Assembly: GCA_025351145.1 (NCBI GenBank)
Contig: JANXWM010000784.1
Span: forward strand, 1 to 5,094
Source: Chitinophagaceae bacterium
Lineage (GTDB): Bacteria; Bacteroidota; Bacteroidia; Chitinophagales; Chitinophagaceae
Direction: 5' to 3'
Length of the DNA stretch: 5,094 nt
Part shown: in pieces, positions 1 to 5,067 of the stretch
How the letters are laid out: every line of letters starts with the position of its first letter
Position numbering within the stretch: position 1 is the stretch's first letter
The notes under the pieces: generated by a model
What the model was told of the DNA's origin: nothing
Database searches by the model: none
Seen by the model: only the letters and a program-made list of their open reading frames with translations
Position numbers and translations under genes: made by a program

Positions 1-1
1 A

Positions 2-1507
2 CTGAAAGAAGTTGTGGATGGCAATATTAAAATTCACCCAGGCGATAAATTTTTAGCTACTTATAAATACTGGTTAGAGAATGTAAAAGACTGGTGCATC
101 AGCCGGCAGTTGTGGTGGGGGCAGCAGATACCTGCATGGTATGATGAGCAGGGCAATTGTTATGTAGCAGAAAGTATAGAAGAATTGCATAGCCATCAGC
201 CATCAACCATCAACTATCAACTAAAAAGGGATGAAGATGTGCTCGATACCTGGTTCTCCAGTTGGCTCTGGCCAATGGAAGTGTTTAAAGGAATCACCGA
301 ACCGGGCAATGAAGAAATCAATTACTACTACCCCACTGCTGTATTGGTAACTGGTCAGGATATTATTTTCTTTTGGGTGGCAAGGATGATTATGGCTGGC
401 ATGCATTATAAAAATGAAAAGCCTTTCAGCGATGTTTATTTTACAGGCATGGTTCGTGATAAGCAGGGCCGTAAAATGAGCAAGAGCCTTGGTAACAGCC
501 CTGATTTATTGAACCTGATTGATAGCTATGGAGCTGATGCGGTGCGCTTTGGAATTATGATTGCATCACCCGCAGGAAATGATTTGCTGTTTGATGAAGG
601 AGCTTTGGAGCAGGGAAGAAATTTCAATAATAAGCTTTGGAATGCGTTGAAGTTATTAAAGATGTGGGAAGCCCGTAAATCAGAAAACGCAGACCAAGTA
701 AAGCATGCCAATGAGTTTGCTGTTAACTGGTTTGAAAACCGGCTGAATGAAATTAGACTTGAAGTGGATGGTTTAATGAAACAATTCCGTTTAAGTGAGG
801 CTTTAAAAACGATCTACTCTTTAATATGGGATGATTTCTGCAGTTGGTATTTAGAATGGATAAAACCCGGCTTTGAACAACCAATTGATGCAGAGGTTTA
901 CAATAAGACTACTCAGTTTTTTGAGCAGTTAATGCAGTTGCTCCATCCATTTATGCCTTTCATTACTGAGGAAATTTATCACCTGATAAAGGAACAAAGT
1001 GATGATCTCTGTGTGAAACAATTTGAAACCACAACAAGTTCAGATATAGTTATTTTAAAAGATGCTGAATTATTAAAGAAAGTTATATCAGCGATTCGTG
1101 ATGCAAGAAATAAAAACCAGGTAAAACCGAAAGAAACCATCAGAATAAATATTCAAACCGCAAAGCCCGAAATTTATAAAGGCATCGAAAATATTTTAAT
1201 GAAACAGGTCAATGCAGAAAGCATTTTCTATAACATTGAAGCTGTTGCCAATTCAATCATAGTAGCTGTTGAAAAGGATAAGTTTTTCATAGAAACAGAA
1301 AAAAAGTTAGATCCTACAGTATTGAAAGAAGAATTGCTGAAAGATCTCGAGCATCAAAAATCTTTTCTTAAATCTGTATTAAATAAATTAAGCAACCAAC
1401 GCTTTGTAGAAAACGCAAAACCTGAAGTAGTGGCGCTTGAAAGAAAAAAAATGGAAGACGCTGAAGCAAGAATAATAATAATACAGGAAAGTTTGGTTAG
1501 TCTGTAA
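2..1507 (+). CDS. valS: Valyl-tRNA synthetase, C-terminal part (5' end outside window)
   Basis: This class I aminoacyl-tRNA synthetase charges tRNA-Val with valine in the cytoplasm. The reading frame is open from base 2, so the gene enters from the left; the GTG at 14 is internal. The visible 501 residues are about 57% of a typical ValRS of roughly 875 residues; the HIGH motif and most of the editing domain lie upstream. Seen in order: a DWCISRQLWWG block at about 89-121, DEDVLDTWFSSWLWP at about 230-274, QDIIFFWVARM, and the class I KMSKS loop intact at 473-487. An anticodon-binding helical domain follows (about 600-1130), starting near NNKLWNALKLL. The last 80 or so residues are charged and heptad-like, matching the C-terminal coiled-coil arm of ValRS, and end naturally at TAA 1505-1507. 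The loop before DEDVLDTW is encoded by a 7-bp tandem repeat (194-221), but its length seems ordinary. Family assignment is near certain. Confidence 0.97.
   Translation: MKEVVDGNIKIHPGDKFLATYKYWLENVKDWCISRQLWWGQQIPAWYDEQGNCYVAESIEELHSHQPSTINYQLKRDEDVLDTWFSSWLWPMEVFKGITEPGNEEINYYYPTAVLVTGQDIIFFWVARMIMAGMHYKNEKPFSDVYFTGMVRDKQGRKMSKSLGNSPDLLNLIDSYGADAVRFGIMIASPAGNDLLFDEGALEQGRNFNNKLWNALKLLKMWEARKSENADQVKHANEFAVNWFENRLNEIRLEVDGLMKQFRLSEALKTIYSLIWDDFCSWYLEWIKPGFEQPIDAEVYNKTTQFFEQLMQLLHPFMPFITEEIYHLIKEQSDDLCVKQFETTTSSDIVILKDAELLKKVISAIRDARNKNQVKPKETIRINIQTAKPEIYKGIENILMKQVNAESIFYNIEAVANSIIVAVEKDKFFIETEKKLDPTVLKEELLKDLEHQKSFLKSVLNKLSNQRFVENAKPEVVALERKKMEDAEARIIIIQESLVSL
194..221 (+). repeat. Heptanucleotide tandem repeat (YATCARC x4) inside valS
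   Basis: Four successive 7-bp units are read directly: CATCAGC, CATCAAC, CATCAAC, TATCAAC. A degenerate fifth unit precedes them (187-193, GCATAGC). They encode the surface-loop peptide HQPSTINYQL just before the conserved DEDVLDTW segment of ValRS. Because 7 is not a multiple of 3, gain or loss of one unit would shift the frame of an essential gene; only changes of three units keep it. A similar heptamer array, YAYAAAC, occurs at 4419-4446. Confidence 0.8.
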
Positions 1508-1522
1508 AAAGCAATAGTTTTG
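1492..1522 (+). promoter_or_regulatory. Bacteroidota-type promoter for the lipoprotein gene
   Basis: The -33 element TTTG (1492-1495) is followed after exactly 19 bp by TAGTTTTG (1515-1522), a perfect match to the TAnnTTTG -7 element. The known consensus for the phylum is TTG-N17-23-TAnnTTTG. The -33 box lies within the last codons of valS and the -7 box just past its stop. Transcription would start near 1527-1529, leaving a leader of about 15 nt before the ATG at 1543. Confidence 0.8.
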
Positions 1523-1542
1523 GAGCAAACAAAAACATTAAT

Positions 1543-2028
1543 ATGAAACAAATGCTTTCCTGTATCCTTGCATCAATGCTATTTTTAGCAGCATGTACAA
1601 AAACATCAGTTGCACCCTCTTCAGTGCAAGCGCCTGCAGCTTCTGCTGAAGACAATTCAATTGCTTCGAGGCCGTCAAACACCGAACTGCTTACCGGACA
1701 GAAATGGTTGTTTAAAAAGTACTATGTAGACTTTGTTGACAGCACAAATCCCGGAAAATTGATTTACAAACTCGGCGGTACAAACAATAGGGAAGACCTG
1801 TCTAAAAACAGGATTCAGTATAATGCAGATCATACTTTTTCACAAACCGACGCCGCAGGCGTTACTGTATCCGGCACATGGATGTTTACAAACGACGCAG
1901 AAACAATCATTAGCCAAACAACCGATGCAGGAACTGAAGTAAGAACTATTGTTGCACTTGGCAGAAAAAGATATGCATACGTTAATTATGCAACCGCAGA
2001 ATTTGCACTAATGGGTCCAGTTCAATAA
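1543..2028 (+). CDS. Putative lipocalin-like outer-envelope lipoprotein
   Basis: This 161-residue protein begins with a short n-region, a hydrophobic stretch and a lipobox, LAAC, with Cys18 as the predicted lipidated residue, so it should be exported and anchored by signal peptidase II processing. An Ala/Ser/Pro-rich linker (about 20-46) precedes a compact beta-rich domain. That domain shows an L-x-G-x-K-W start (L50-W55), a Y-N-A-D-H-T-F turn (93-99) and a G-T-W strand (111-113), the pattern of small lipocalin-like lipoproteins common in Bacteroidota. No catalytic residues are evident, and a ligand cannot be named. The residues after Cys18 (TKTS) do not show the acidic surface-export signal described in the phylum, so an inner-leaflet location is plausible. 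The start is supported by the signal peptide and by the promoter 20 bp upstream. The gene lies 35 bp after valS and 12 bp before the PAP2 gene. The lipoprotein call is strong; the lipocalin-like fold is inference. Confidence 0.85.
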   Translation: MKQMLSCILASMLFLAACTKTSVAPSSVQAPAASAEDNSIASRPSNTELLTGQKWLFKKYYVDFVDSTNPGKLIYKLGGTNNREDLSKNRIQYNADHTFSQTDAAGVTVSGTWMFTNDAETIISQTTDAGTEVRTIVALGRKRYAYVNYATAEFALMGPVQ

Positions 2029-2040
2029 TTAATTGAAATA

Positions 2041-2643
2041 TTGAAACATACATTTTTAAATAAAAGCATCCTGTTGGTAATGGGATGCTTTTATTTTTTT
2101 ACTCCTGTTAATGCTCAAAATTGGGATATCGATTTATTAAATAAAATAAATCCTGAAAATCCCAATGCTCCTTTTTGGATCAATACCACCAAGTCTGTTT
2201 ATCCAATAAGTGCAGGGGTACCGCTCAGTTTACTTGCCGCCGGTTATATTAAAAAAGATAAGCAGCTTCAATACAAAGGCTGGGAAGCCTTAGGTTCTAT
2301 TGCCATCAATTCTGTCGTTACACTGGGGCTGAAATATACCATCAACAGGGAAAGGCCTTATGAAAAATATAGTTTCATCTATCCGTACGACCGAACAGAT
2401 ATGAGTAAATCATTTCCATCCGGCCACACTTCCACAGCATTTGCCACGGCTACTACGCTAACACTTGAATTTAAAAAATGGTATGTAGCTGTACCGGCTT
2501 ATGCATGGGCTGCCAGTGTAGGCTATTCACGAATGTATCTTGGCGAGCATTATCCCACTGATGTAATTGCAGGCGCAGCAGTTGGTGCAGGCAGCGCCCT
2601 GCTCAGCCACTGGGCCACACAAAAATTATTTCATAAGAAATAA
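2041..2643 (+). CDS. Periplasmic PAP2-family (type 2 phosphatidic acid phosphatase) enzyme
   Basis: This 200-residue protein of the PAP2/vanadium-haloperoxidase superfamily probably removes phosphate from a lipid phosphate or isoprenoid pyrophosphate at the periplasmic membrane face. All three signature motifs are complete: K-x6-R-P (K98 to P106), PSGH (126-129, H129) and SR-x5-H-x3-D (S163 to D174, with H170 the expected phosphohistidine nucleophile). Residues 1-25 form a signal peptide with likely cleavage after VNA25, before QNWDIDLL. Hydrophobic segments lie near 53-70, 84-97, 131-160 and 174-190. The start must be TTG at 2041: an in-frame stop lies 15 bp upstream, and the next ATG (codon 14) would remove the charged n-region. 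A terminator-like hairpin spans codons 8-18 (see 2062-2101). Its stop is 21 bp before the PrsW-family gene, suggesting cotranscription. The substrate (phosphatidic acid, PGP, undecaprenyl pyrophosphate or other) cannot be told from sequence. Confidence 0.93.
   Translation: MKHTFLNKSILLVMGCFYFFTPVNAQNWDIDLLNKINPENPNAPFWINTTKSVYPISAGVPLSLLAAGYIKKDKQLQYKGWEALGSIAINSVVTLGLKYTINRERPYEKYSFIYPYDRTDMSKSFPSGHTSTAFATATTLTLEFKKWYVAVPAYAWAASVGYSRMYLGEHYPTDVIAGAAVGAGSALLSHWATQKLFHKK
2062..2101 (+). terminator. Intrinsic-terminator-like hairpin within the PAP2 signal-peptide codons
   Basis: AAAAGCATCC (2062-2071) and GGATGCTTTT (2083-2092) form a perfect 10-bp inverted repeat with an 11-nt loop, followed directly by A and seven Ts (2093-2100). 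This is the layout of a Rho-independent terminator for transcripts coming from the lipoprotein gene, which stops 33 bp upstream. It lies inside translated sequence, at codons 8-20 of the PAP2 protein, so it may act as an attenuator relieved by translating ribosomes. The structure is seen directly; its activity is inference. Confidence 0.6.
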
Positions 2644-2664
2644 ACAGTTGTGTAATTTTCCTAA

Positions 2665-3408
2665 ATGTATTTACTGCTCCTTGCTATAGCTCCCGGAATA
2701 GCCATCTGTTTTTATTTTTATTTAAAAGATAAGTTCAACAGGGAGCCTGCAAAATATCTTATTGTATGTTTTCTCTTAGGCATCCTTTGCGCTATACCCG
2801 CTGTTATTATTGAAGAGCTGGGTACTTCTTTTTCAGAAGAATATTTACAGGGCACCATGCCGGTTGCCGCATATATTATGCTGCAGGCATTTGTAGTTGT
2901 CGCTTTTACAGAAGAAGGCTGTAAGTTTTTTGTTTTAAAAAAGTACGCATTTCCTAAACCCCAATTCGATGAGCCCTTCGATGGCATTATCTACAGCGTA
3001 ATGATCAGTATGGGTTTTGCAACCATTGAAAACATTGGTTATGTACTGCAAAACGGCGTTGGTACAGGCGTAATAAGAATGCTCATTAGTGTTCCTGCGC
3101 ATGCTTCTTTCGCGGTATTAATGGGCTATTATGCCGGACTTGCAAAATTCAACATAGAAAAAAGAAGCCAGTTGTTTTTAAAAGGCTTACTGCTTGCCAC
3201 ACTCTTCCATGGATTGTTCGATGGTTTTCTTTTTCTCTCAGAAGACAAAACAGTTACCCAAAATATTTCAGCAATTTTATTGATTCTTGGCGGACTTGTT
3301 TCCTGGTATTTAGCCATAAGGCTTTCATTAAAATCAATCCGCATACACAGCAATTTATCCGAGCAAACGCATAAAGCAAACAATCCATTTCAGCAATTCG
3401 AGAACTGA
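2665..3408 (+). CDS. PrsW-family intramembrane metalloprotease
   Basis: This 247-residue polytopic membrane protein belongs to the PrsW family, related to the CAAX-protease (CPBP/Abi) group; in Bacillus subtilis PrsW performs site-1 cleavage of the anti-sigma factor RsiW. Conserved elements seen: FNREP near the first loop (24-28), the EExxK motif (E83, E84, K87), the FDEPFDG segment (101-107), ATIEN with E122 and N123, the PAHA histidine H146 and HGLFDG with H182 and D186. Together these supply the expected glutamate/histidine metal-binding set. Seven or eight hydrophobic segments are visible, roughly at 1-20, 30-50, 66-90, 107-128, 137-160, 169-191 and 200-221, followed by a short hydrophilic tail. 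The start ATG lies 21 bp after the PAP2 stop with no clear promoter between, so the two are probably one operon. No sigma/anti-sigma pair is in the window, so the substrate is unknown and the B. subtilis role should not be transferred directly. Confidence 0.88.
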   Translation: MYLLLLAIAPGIAICFYFYLKDKFNREPAKYLIVCFLLGILCAIPAVIIEELGTSFSEEYLQGTMPVAAYIMLQAFVVVAFTEEGCKFFVLKKYAFPKPQFDEPFDGIIYSVMISMGFATIENIGYVLQNGVGTGVIRMLISVPAHASFAVLMGYYAGLAKFNIEKRSQLFLKGLLLATLFHGLFDGFLFLSEDKTVTQNISAILLILGGLVSWYLAIRLSLKSIRIHSNLSEQTHKANNPFQQFEN

Positions 3409-3440
3409 AGATTTAATTGAAATTTTATGAACTCAACACA

Positions 3441-3512
3441 AGATTTACTATGAAGCTTCTCTTGCGTCGCACTCTTGTACGATCTGAACATCATTGATCT
3501 TTTACCGAAGCG
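3441..3512 (+). repeat. Left copy of a 72/73-bp inverted repeat
   Basis: Compared with the reverse complement of 4312-4384, the outer 41 bp (3441-3481) match at 36 positions and the inner 13 bp (TTTTACCGAAGCG, 3500-3512) match fully; the 18-bp middle is diverged. The copy contains the palindrome GAAGCTTC (3452-3459) and the dyad TGCGTCGCA (3463-3471). It lies 32 bp after the PrsW-family gene and 26 bp before the next start codon. It looks like a dispersed intergenic element rather than coding sequence. Confidence 0.8.
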
Positions 3513-3527
3513 TAGATTGATAATAAA

Positions 3528-3542
3528 ATGAAAAATAAATGA
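3528..3542 (+). other. Possible mini-leader ORF (MKNK) overlapping the next start codon
   Basis: ATG at 3528 opens a four-codon frame, ATG AAA AAT AAA TGA, whose stop overlaps the downstream start as ATGA (3539-3542). This arrangement could couple translation to the 235-aa gene. In such an A/T-rich stretch it may equally be chance; there is no protein-level evidence. Confidence 0.15.
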
Positions 3543-4246
3543 ACTATTCCAGAGCAATAATAATAGCATGTTTATTAATATTCTTAATCTTTCTGATCCC
3601 CAAAATATATCAAGGCTTTTTTGACAATGAAAAAGCACTTGATGAAGATTTACCATCTACGTATTCGCTTAGACCAGATATTTCTTCTTTATTAGCAGAA
3701 AAGTACAGAGTTAATTTAAAGGTTATTGAGGTTAACCAAAGTAAAGTGAGAGAGCCAATTTCGATTATTGCCTTTAATAACAAGTACCGGCTGGTTGCAT
3801 ATAAAATCAAATTGGAAAAAGATATTTCACTAAATACGCTTTTGCAATCGGAGATAAAAGATGCTGATATATCAAACGGTTTTAGTTACGGAACTATTGG
3901 CACTGATATAATTTACAGGTTCCGCTACAAGGCAGGTTTGGTAAAACCTGCAAATCAGGTTTACCTAACTTTTTATGGAGATTCCTTAAGAAAAACTGCG
4001 GCGAACGATACTGTTGTAGCTTACCATTTAATAGCTGGTACCTTTTCAATAAGGTACTCAAAAGAAGATGCAGTTGATATTCTTGTAACTGGAGAAGAAA
4101 AGCCATTTGGCATAACCACCAAAGTACCGATTGATATTCTATTTTTAAAACGCAAAGACGATTTATATTTATTGCTACTCACTCCTGAAACTCCGGACGA
4201 TTCAATTTCAGCAGATTTGCTTTATACAATCGTAACTGATAAATAA
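3539..4246 (+). CDS. Membrane-anchored protein of unknown family
   Basis: I do not recognise this 235-residue protein. Residues 6-20 form a strongly hydrophobic N-terminal segment (AIIIACLLIFLIFLI) flanked by R5 and K22, most like an uncleaved signal anchor, since no lipobox or A-x-A cleavage site is seen. The remaining 210 or so residues are hydrophilic, with alternating hydrophobic residues suggesting mainly beta structure (for example 120-150 and 160-185) and many lysines and aspartates; no catalytic motif, cysteine cluster or repeat is apparent. They should lie outside the cytoplasmic membrane. Base composition appears more A/T-rich than in the flanking PAP2 and PrsW-family genes. The gene stands alone between two inverted 72/73-bp repeats, which suggests it was acquired or moved as a unit. 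A long open frame with a sensible membrane anchor supports it being real. No good promoter was found; TAGATTG at 3513-3519 is a poor -7 match. Confidence 0.7.
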   Translation: MNYSRAIIIACLLIFLIFLIPKIYQGFFDNEKALDEDLPSTYSLRPDISSLLAEKYRVNLKVIEVNQSKVREPISIIAFNNKYRLVAYKIKLEKDISLNTLLQSEIKDADISNGFSYGTIGTDIIYRFRYKAGLVKPANQVYLTFYGDSLRKTAANDTVVAYHLIAGTFSIRYSKEDAVDILVTGEEKPFGITTKVPIDILFLKRKDDLYLLLLTPETPDDSISADLLYTIVTDK

Positions 4247-4274
4247 ATATTTTTTGTTCTATTTTCTCTTGCCG

Positions 4275-4295
4275 CTGTTGGTCGCTGACCAACAG
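4275..4295 (+). terminator. Perfect 9-bp hairpin after the unknown gene
   Basis: CTGTTGGTC (4275-4283), loop GCT, and GACCAACAG (4287-4295) form a perfect stem with a three-base loop, 28 bp past the stop codon. Position suggests transcription termination or 3'-end protection of the upstream mRNA. No strong T-run follows on either strand, so a classical intrinsic terminator is not certain; it may belong to the adjacent repeat element. Confidence 0.4.
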
Positions 4296-4311
4296 TATTC
4301 GCTTCATTCTC

Positions 4312-4384
4312 CGCTTCGGTAAAAACTCAATATATAATCCAAGCGCACAAGAGTGCGACGCAAGTAAAGCTTCATAATGAATCT
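4312..4384 (-). repeat. Right copy of the 72/73-bp inverted repeat
   Basis: Read on the minus strand, this copy matches 3441-3512: the outer 41 bp (4384 down to 4344) at 36 of 41 positions and the inner 13 bp (4324 down to 4312) fully, with a diverged 19-bp middle. It keeps TGCGTCGCA, but its GAAGCTTT breaks the palindrome seen in the left copy. The two copies point outward-in like terminal inverted repeats around the unknown gene; the whole span is 944 bp. Confidence 0.8.
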
Positions 4385-4418
4385 ACAGTCTGGCTAAAAA
4401 AAACTCTGCTTAAACAAC

Positions 4419-4446
4419 TGTAAACTACAAACTATAAACCACAAAC
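4419..4446 (+). repeat. Heptanucleotide tandem repeat (YAYAAAC x4)
   Basis: Four 7-bp units are read directly: TGTAAAC, TACAAAC, TATAAAC, CACAAAC (the first deviates at its second base). The array ends 3 bp before the regulator's stop codon complement at 4450-4452, so it would be in the 3' untranslated region of that minus-strand mRNA. Its unit resembles the YATCARC array in valS; both fit YAYMRAC loosely. Confidence 0.65.
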
Positions 4447-4449
4447 TTC

Positions 4450-4950
4450 CTAATGCACCAGCACATGTGTTTGCTTAATAATACCCATTACAAAAACACT
4501 TTGCACCTGCCCAATGTTTTCGGCCTGGCTTAATTTGTTTACATGAAAATTGTAATAGTCATCCATGTTTTCGGCAACCACCTTCAGCATAAAATCGAAC
4601 TCGCCGGAAATGTTGTAACACTCTACCACTTCGTTCAGTTCGTGAATGGTTTTAATGAATTTGGTGCCCGCATCTTTACTATGCGTTTTAAGCGATACGT
4701 AACAGATCACCATCAAACCTTTTTTTACTTTGGCATGGTCAACCAATGCAGCATATTGTTTTATTACACCGGCTTCTTCCATGCGTTTAATGCGTTCGTG
4801 AACCGGCGTGGTACTCAGGTGGATCTTGTCTGAAATTTCTTTCACCGTTATTCTCGCATTTTGCTGAAGCAACCGAAGTATGCTCATATCTTTTTCGTCG
4901 AGCGTTAACGGCGCAATAGTGGTTTCCTCTTTTTTAACAGTCTTTGCCAT
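4450..4950 (-). CDS. Lrp/AsnC-family transcriptional regulator
   Basis: This 166-residue DNA-binding regulator has the usual Lrp/AsnC length and layout. Residues 1-15 are a Lys/Thr-rich tail. Residues 17-71 form the winged helix-turn-helix domain, beginning LDEKDMSILRLLQQNARIT, with the recognition helix around LSTTPVHERIKRME and ending GVIKQYAALVD. Residues 78-160 form the RAM (amino-acid-binding) domain, including the characteristic ISGEFDFML turn with G116 and D119. Family members form dimers to octamers and sense amino acids, often controlling a neighbouring transport or catabolism gene and their own promoter. Here a plus-strand gene begins 117 bp away on the divergent side, the likely target. 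The start ATG (complement of 4948-4950) precedes a basic N-terminus and is the only sensible choice. No clear terminator follows; the gene ends facing the heptamer array and the repeat. The specific effector cannot be told. Confidence 0.93.
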   Translation of the reverse strand: MAKTVKKEETTIAPLTLDEKDMSILRLLQQNARITVKEISDKIHLSTTPVHERIKRMEEAGVIKQYAALVDHAKVKKGLMVICYVSLKTHSKDAGTKFIKTIHELNEVVECYNISGEFDFMLKVVAENMDDYYNFHVNKLSQAENIGQVQSVFVMGIIKQTHVLVH

Positions 4951-5001
4951 AGATAACTTGACGTTTATTCTGCGTGAAGGTTGATAAGTTTAATTCTTTC
5001 C

Positions 5002-5009
5002 CAAAATTA
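5002..5009 (-). promoter_or_regulatory. Candidate -7 element for the Lrp/AsnC-family gene
   Basis: On the minus strand the sequence reads TAATTTTG, a perfect TAnnTTTG match, placing transcription start near 4996 and giving a leader of about 45 nt. No TTG box occurs at the usual 17-23 bp spacing; the nearest, at 5036-5038 on the minus strand, is 26 bp away. The -33 side is therefore weak. Confidence 0.45.
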
Positions 5010-5020
5010 ATTAAATATGT

Positions 5021-5039
5021 ATTGGTTTGTCCTGCCAAT
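5021..5039. promoter_or_regulatory. Dyad ATTGG-N9-CCAAT, candidate operator
   Basis: ATTGG (5021-5025) and CCAAT (5035-5039) form a perfect 5-bp dyad with a 9-bp centre, located between the two divergent -7 elements. A further CCAAAA starts at 5001. Placement next to a divergently transcribed Lrp-type gene makes it a candidate regulator site, but short A/T-flanked dyads arise easily by chance. Confidence 0.25.
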
Positions 5040-5048
5040 TTATCTTTG
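5022..5048 (+). promoter_or_regulatory. Promoter of the rightward partial gene
   Basis: TATCTTTG (5041-5048) matches the Bacteroidota -7 element TAnnTTTG perfectly. The best upstream TTG (5022-5024) gives a 16-bp spacer, just short of the usual 17-23. Transcription would start near 5053-5055, about 13-15 nt before the ATG at 5068, the same short leader as at the lipoprotein promoter. Confidence 0.6.
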
Positions 5049-5067
5049 CGGTTCTAAAATAATAATC

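Noticed and set aside
14..16. GTG as a possible start of the valS frame
   Set aside because: The frame is open to the window edge and begins in the middle of a conserved synthetase, so the GTG is an internal valine codon.
1471..1483. AAT trinucleotide run near the end of valS
   Set aside because: Only four units, encoding IIII within the coiled-coil arm; unremarkable in A/T-rich coding DNA.
2653..2660. TAATTTTC as a -7 element just before the PrsW-family gene
   Set aside because: The final G is missing and no TTG or TTTG occurs at the right spacing, so cotranscription is simpler.
3413..3423. TTAATTGAAAT, also present at 2029-2039 after the lipoprotein gene
   Set aside because: An 11-base A/T-rich match at two gene ends is likely by chance, and there is no further similarity around it.
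3390..3656. An 88-codon minus-strand open frame across the left repeat
   Set aside because: It overlaps the start of the 235-aa gene and its central part is simply the repeat translated. It has no supporting promoter or domain.
4396..4403. Run of eight As (Ts on the minus strand) as a terminator for the Lrp/AsnC-family gene
   Set aside because: No stem precedes it on the minus strand.
4543..4833. A 96-codon plus-strand open frame
   Set aside because: It lies wholly antisense within the convincing Lrp/AsnC-family gene and has no recognisable features.
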